DNA of 64,000 bases. Origin: Eonycteris spelaea (taxonomy: Eukaryota > Chordata > Mammalia > Chiroptera > Pteropodidae). Where the stretch lies: the NCBI GenBank assembly GCA_003508835.1, contig PUFA01000711.1, forward strand, positions 42,662-106,661. Reading direction: 5' to 3'. Each line of letters opens with the position of its first letter. Position 1 is the first letter of the stretch. Position numbers and translations under genes: made by a program. A model generated the notes under the pieces. It was not told the origin of the DNA and did not search any database. It saw only the letters and a list, made by a program, of their open reading frames with translations. This document shows, piece after piece, positions 60,842-64,000 of this stretch.

Positions 60842-62182
60842 GTAATAATGACATTTACTGTGTGCTTGAGTTTTAACTGGAACAGTGGACCAAAGTTATT
60901 ACCTCTTCTTCATTCCATTCGTTCTTCAAATTTTACTGGTTTATTTACTTATTACACTTTTGTGGAAGGATTGACTTAGTGAATGTATAAATATGCAAAA
61001 GTATTAATTTTGACATAATTTTTTTTCTGTTTCCTAACTAAATGTAATGAAAATTTTAATCTGTTCTAATTCATTATTTTATATTCTGAGAGCTATAGAA
61101 TTGATATGAAGTGTTCTATTTTCTGAAGACATAAAACGTTTTATCCCAAATAATAATTCATGTGGAATAAATTTCTTCTAGCAATGAAGTTAGCCAATTT
61201 GAGTTACTTATATAAAGCAGAATTATGTAAAATATAAGTTCTCTGTAATATGTTTTTCTGTCGATACTATTCTTTTGGGAGGGGTCATTTTTTAAAAAAA
61301 GAACCCCTTAACCATTTCTAAGTGTACAATTCAGTTGCCTTATTTACATTCACATTTGGAAACTCTGTCCCCATTAAACAGTAACTCCCCATCCCCGACT
61401 ACTCCCAGACCCTCATGACCTCTATTTTAATTTCTGTGCCTATGAATTTTCCTATTTTTTGGTAGCTCATACAAGTGGAGTCATATAATATTTGTCAGTT
61501 TGTGTTTGACTTATTCCACTGACATAATGTTTTCAAGTTTCATCCATTATTGTAGTTCATATCAATTTTCTTTCTCAGTCTGGATAATATTCCATTGTAT
61601 GTATACATCACACTGTGTTATTTGTTTATCTGTTGATGGACATTTGGGTCGTTTCCATCACTGGCTATTTTGAATAATGCTGTTAACATGGGTGTACAAA
61701 CAACCTCTTTGAGTCCCTGCTTTTAATTCTTTCAGTTATAACTTGAGAAGTGGTTTAACTTTTTTGTTTAACTTTTTTGAGGAATGGTCCACTCTTTTCC
61801 CAGTGTACCAGGCTTCCAGTTTCACTACATCTTCACCAATGCTTGTTATTTTCTGTTTTGTTGTTTGTTTTTTAAAATAGCCATCCTAACAGTATCTCAT
61901 TTGTGATTTTTATTTAAAGTTTCCTAATGGCTAATCATGTTGAGCATCTATTCATGTGCTTATTGAAATTTCTATATCTTCCTTAAAGAAAAGTCTATTC
62001 TGTCCCTTGCCCTTTTTTGTTGTTTGTGTTTTAATATTCTATTTTAAAGTATAATTTTGAAGCTTTTCTGTATCTTTCCACCTTTTCTTGTTATATATTT
62101 ATTTGAATATGAAGTGGATAAATTAGGCAATTTTGTTGTTTAATTTCCATAGAGTAATTCTATGATCATTTAATTTCCATAG
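60842..62182 (+). other. Intron 14
   Basis: Contains antisense old L1 3' sequence at about 61270-61990 and ends with the 30-bp duplicated acceptor. 60842-61270 is unassigned. Confidence 0.6.
61270..61990 (-). mobile_element. Old L1 3' region
   Basis: The patterns ccatttctaagtgtacaattcag, atattccattgtatgtatac, and gttgatggacatttgggtcg with ttgagcatctattcatgtgc are antisense L1 3' motifs. Confidence 0.65.
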
Positions 62183-62191
62183 AGTAATTCT
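62139..62191 (+). repeat. 30-bp tandem duplication that copies the exon 15 splice acceptor
   Basis: The unit beginning tttaatttccatagagtaat occurs at 62139 and again 30 bases later at 62169, and the second partial copy runs on into exon 15. Each copy contains ccatag/AGTAATTCT, so there are two identical AG acceptors, after 62152 and after 62182. Use of the first would add SNSMII and a TAA stop, so the second must be the productive site. Confidence 0.9.
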
Positions 62192-62396
62192 GAAGGAGAT
62201 AAAGAAGATGACGAAGAGGAAGAGGAAGAAGAAGATGAAAATGATGATTCCAAGTCTCCTGGAAAAGGCAGAAAGAAAATTCGAAAGATTCTTAAAGATG
62301 ATAAACTAAGAACAGAAACACAAAATGCTCTTAAGGAAGAGGAAGAAGAGGCGAAAACGTATTGCAGAGAGGAACGTGAGCGAGAGAAATTGAGAG
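62183..62396 (+). CDS. ATRX: ATRX exon 15, acidic tract before the ATPase domain, with a compensated frameshift
   Basis: A 214-nt exon, donor TTGAGAG/gtaaac. It encodes SNSEGDKEDD, a glutamate run clearly shorter than in human, then DENDDSKSPGKGRKKIRK and KILKDDKLRTETQNAL. Close to the 3' end the expected ERRKRIAERE is replaced by EEAKTYCREE, because one extra base near GAAGAAGAGGCG is cancelled about 25 nt later in GAGAGGAACG. The exon is therefore open, but a conserved helix preceding the SNF2 domain is altered. The acceptor ttccatag is tandemly duplicated 30 nt upstream. Confidence 0.93.
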
Positions 62397-64000
62397 GTAA
62401 ACCGATTTTTCTTTTATGGTTTATTTTTAACATATCACTTTCACAGATTCATAAATGTATTTCAGTATTTTATAAATAGAATGTTGTAATCAACCACAGG
62501 TTTTTAGTGACAGTTGTTTTTCCCTACTAGCAGTATTTCATGCAACTTAAAAATCTTCATTAGGCTTGTTAATAGAATTAAGTACTTGCAAGAGTTGAGA
62601 TTCACCAACATGATTGTGTTTATCTTGGGTAGAAAAACGTTTTAAAATTATTGCTTAAATCCATAAAGGATTCAATTTTTAAATAAACTTTTTATTCTAA
62701 AAATTTGCAAGCACATGTATAGATGGAGGGAAATATAGTATTACAAATCTCTTTGTACCCATTACCCAGTTTCAGCAGTTACCAACACATGGCCAATTTT
62801 GTTTCATCTATTTTCTTTACCTTCAGATTATTTTGTTGAAGTCTCAGAAATCATATCATTCTCTCTATATATAATTCTTAATGTATAAAGATAAAGACCA
62901 TTTAAACATCGCTACAGTACCATTATTATACTAAAAAACTAACAATAAATCCATATAATCAAATATCTAATTATTTAGAATTCCTTCATTTTCCTGACAT
63001 AGTGTAATGGTTTCTAAAAATACATAAGCCTAGGAAGGACTCAATACAAGTTAGGTTGCATTTGGATGCTATGTCTCTTAAGTCTATTTTAATGTGAAGT
63101 TTTCCTTCCCCTCCTCCTTTTTCCTTATAGTACATTTATTTAAGACACTAGATTATTTGTTTAAAGTTTCATATATTCTGAGTTTTGCTGGTTGCATCCT
63201 TTGTTGTATTTTCATTGGCTCCTGTATGTCCTATAACCTGTTAATGGAATATAGAGGCCTAATCAGATTTAGATTCAGTTCTTTTTTTTTGGCAAAATAC
63301 TTGGGTGGTAATATATACTTCCTCTTGCATCTCACATAGAGGTACTTTAAATCCGTTTGTCTCTTTTTTGTGATGTCAATTTCATTTAAAAAATTTAAAA
63401 CAACAATTTGGAAAATAGACGTTAAACTCCTTTATTATTATTATTTTTATTCTGATTTCTGTTAGTATACATATGTGTTTCACATGACTGCAGTCACTAT
63501 ATGATACATGCTGTATTTTCCTCTGCCTTTAATTTCAGACAGTTTGAATGTGTATTAACATATTCCATGTACTTTAATTTGTTTATCATCCTTATTTTTT
63601 AATTAAATTTAATGTTTATTAAATTGAAATAGATATGCTTTGTTAAAATCTAATATTATCCTACAGCTACATTAAAAAACAGTTTTCTGTTTACCGAACT
63701 CTACTGAGAGGTAACTACTCTCAGTTCTTTTAGCTGTTCTTTGCTTTTACACTGTATGTTTCCACTTGATATGCTTTAATGCTGTTTCTTCATTTCTTTC
63801 CATTATTATGGAAGTTGTGGATTTAGCTCTCATATACTACCCACCAAAGGTAGAGTTTCCTCCTTGCATTCTTCTCAGTGTGGTATTAATCACTTTCATT
63901 TCACTTTCTTTCTTACTTTCTTTCTTTCTCTTTCTTTCTTTCTTTCTTTCTTTTTCTTTCCTTTTTTCTTTCTTTCTTTCTTTAATCTTTCTTCATTTCT
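62397..64000 (+). other. Start of intron 15
   Basis: About 300 bases are unassigned. Old antisense L1 3' sequence lies at about 62690-63330 (ccattacccagtttcagcag). From there to the microsatellite at the window edge nothing is recognised. The next ATRX exon is not in the window. Confidence 0.6.
63903..63984. repeat. (CTTT)n microsatellite
   Basis: Interrupted cttt units, pyrimidine-only for about 80 bases, ending close to the window edge. Confidence 0.95.

Larger units (their letters stand above)
2565..62396 (+). other. ATRX: ATRX gene body, exons 2-15 (partial gene)
   Basis: Fourteen exons in order on the + strand match the conserved mammalian ATRX protein from about residue 7 to about residue 1500. 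ATRX is a nuclear SWI/SNF-type ATPase that works with DAXX to deposit histone H3.3 at telomeres, pericentric heterochromatin and repeats. Every exon is bounded by AG and GT dinucleotides, and the introns are full length, so this is not a processed retrocopy. Exon 1 (20 coding bases in human) and the ATPase exons are outside the window. Several exons carry non-triplet indels that break the frame, while others are nearly identical to human as I know it. Whether the locus is the functional gene with sequence errors or a decaying duplicate cannot be decided from this window. Confidence 0.97.

Noticed and set aside
62153..62182. Use of the upstream duplicated acceptor as the main exon 15 start
   Set aside because: It would read SNSMII and stop, while the downstream acceptor continues the conserved SNSE frame.
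63903..63984. CRISPR-like or other ordered array
   Set aside because: It is a simple CTTT microsatellite. No spaced direct repeats occur anywhere, and the DNA is mammalian.

Overview
The window is mammalian nuclear DNA: AT-rich, intron-dominated, and full of LINE-1 relics, MIRs and mammalian DNA-transposon fossils. It carries the 5' half of the chromatin-remodeller gene ATRX (X-linked in placental mammals) on the + strand. A 5S-rRNA-derived SINE at 57670-57913, together with the absence of Alu, B1, carnivore, ruminant, pig or horse SINEs, points to a fruit bat (Pteropodidae). That lineage call is inference, not proof.

Layout: exon 2 (2565-2680), exon 3 (12128-12182), exon 4 (13022-13073), exon 5 (13958-14083), exon 6 (16913-17026), exon 7 (21041-21150), exon 8 (22712-22779), the giant exon 9 (23081-26160), exon 10 (30190-30262), exon 11 (40112-40245), exon 12 (40699-40875), exon 13 (46261-46354), exon 14 (60739-60841) and exon 15 (62183-62396). 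Exon numbers follow the human gene. Exon 1 lies upstream and the SNF2 helicase exons lie downstream. Encoded here are the N-terminus, the ADD histone-reading domain (exons 7-9), the HP1-binding motif, the DAXX-binding helix (exon 11) and the charged linker before the ATPase.

All 14 exons keep plausible GT-AG splice sites, but the reading frame does not survive as written. Exons 3, 4 and 5 carry net non-triplet indels, and the spliced frame stops in exon 3. Exon 9 contains a cluster of four 1-bp indels with a TGA, plus two further 1-bp changes in A-runs. Exons 2 and 15 contain indels that compensate one another. Exons 6-8 and 10-14 are clean. Indels are numerous relative to substitutions, patchy, and often in homopolymers, so assembly or read error is the leading explanation. 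An unprocessed degenerate ATRX copy, such as a Y gametolog or segmental duplicate, is the exciting alternative and can be tested.

The introns hold a minus-strand L1 at the left edge, a large old L1 mosaic in intron 2, and in intron 13 a head-to-head pair of L1s. The plus-strand member of that pair is near full length and carries the 5S SINE inside ORF2. Intron 11 is short and has an in-frame stop plus an AATAAA, which matches the known truncated ATRXt isoform. Exon 15 has a tandemly duplicated 3' splice site.
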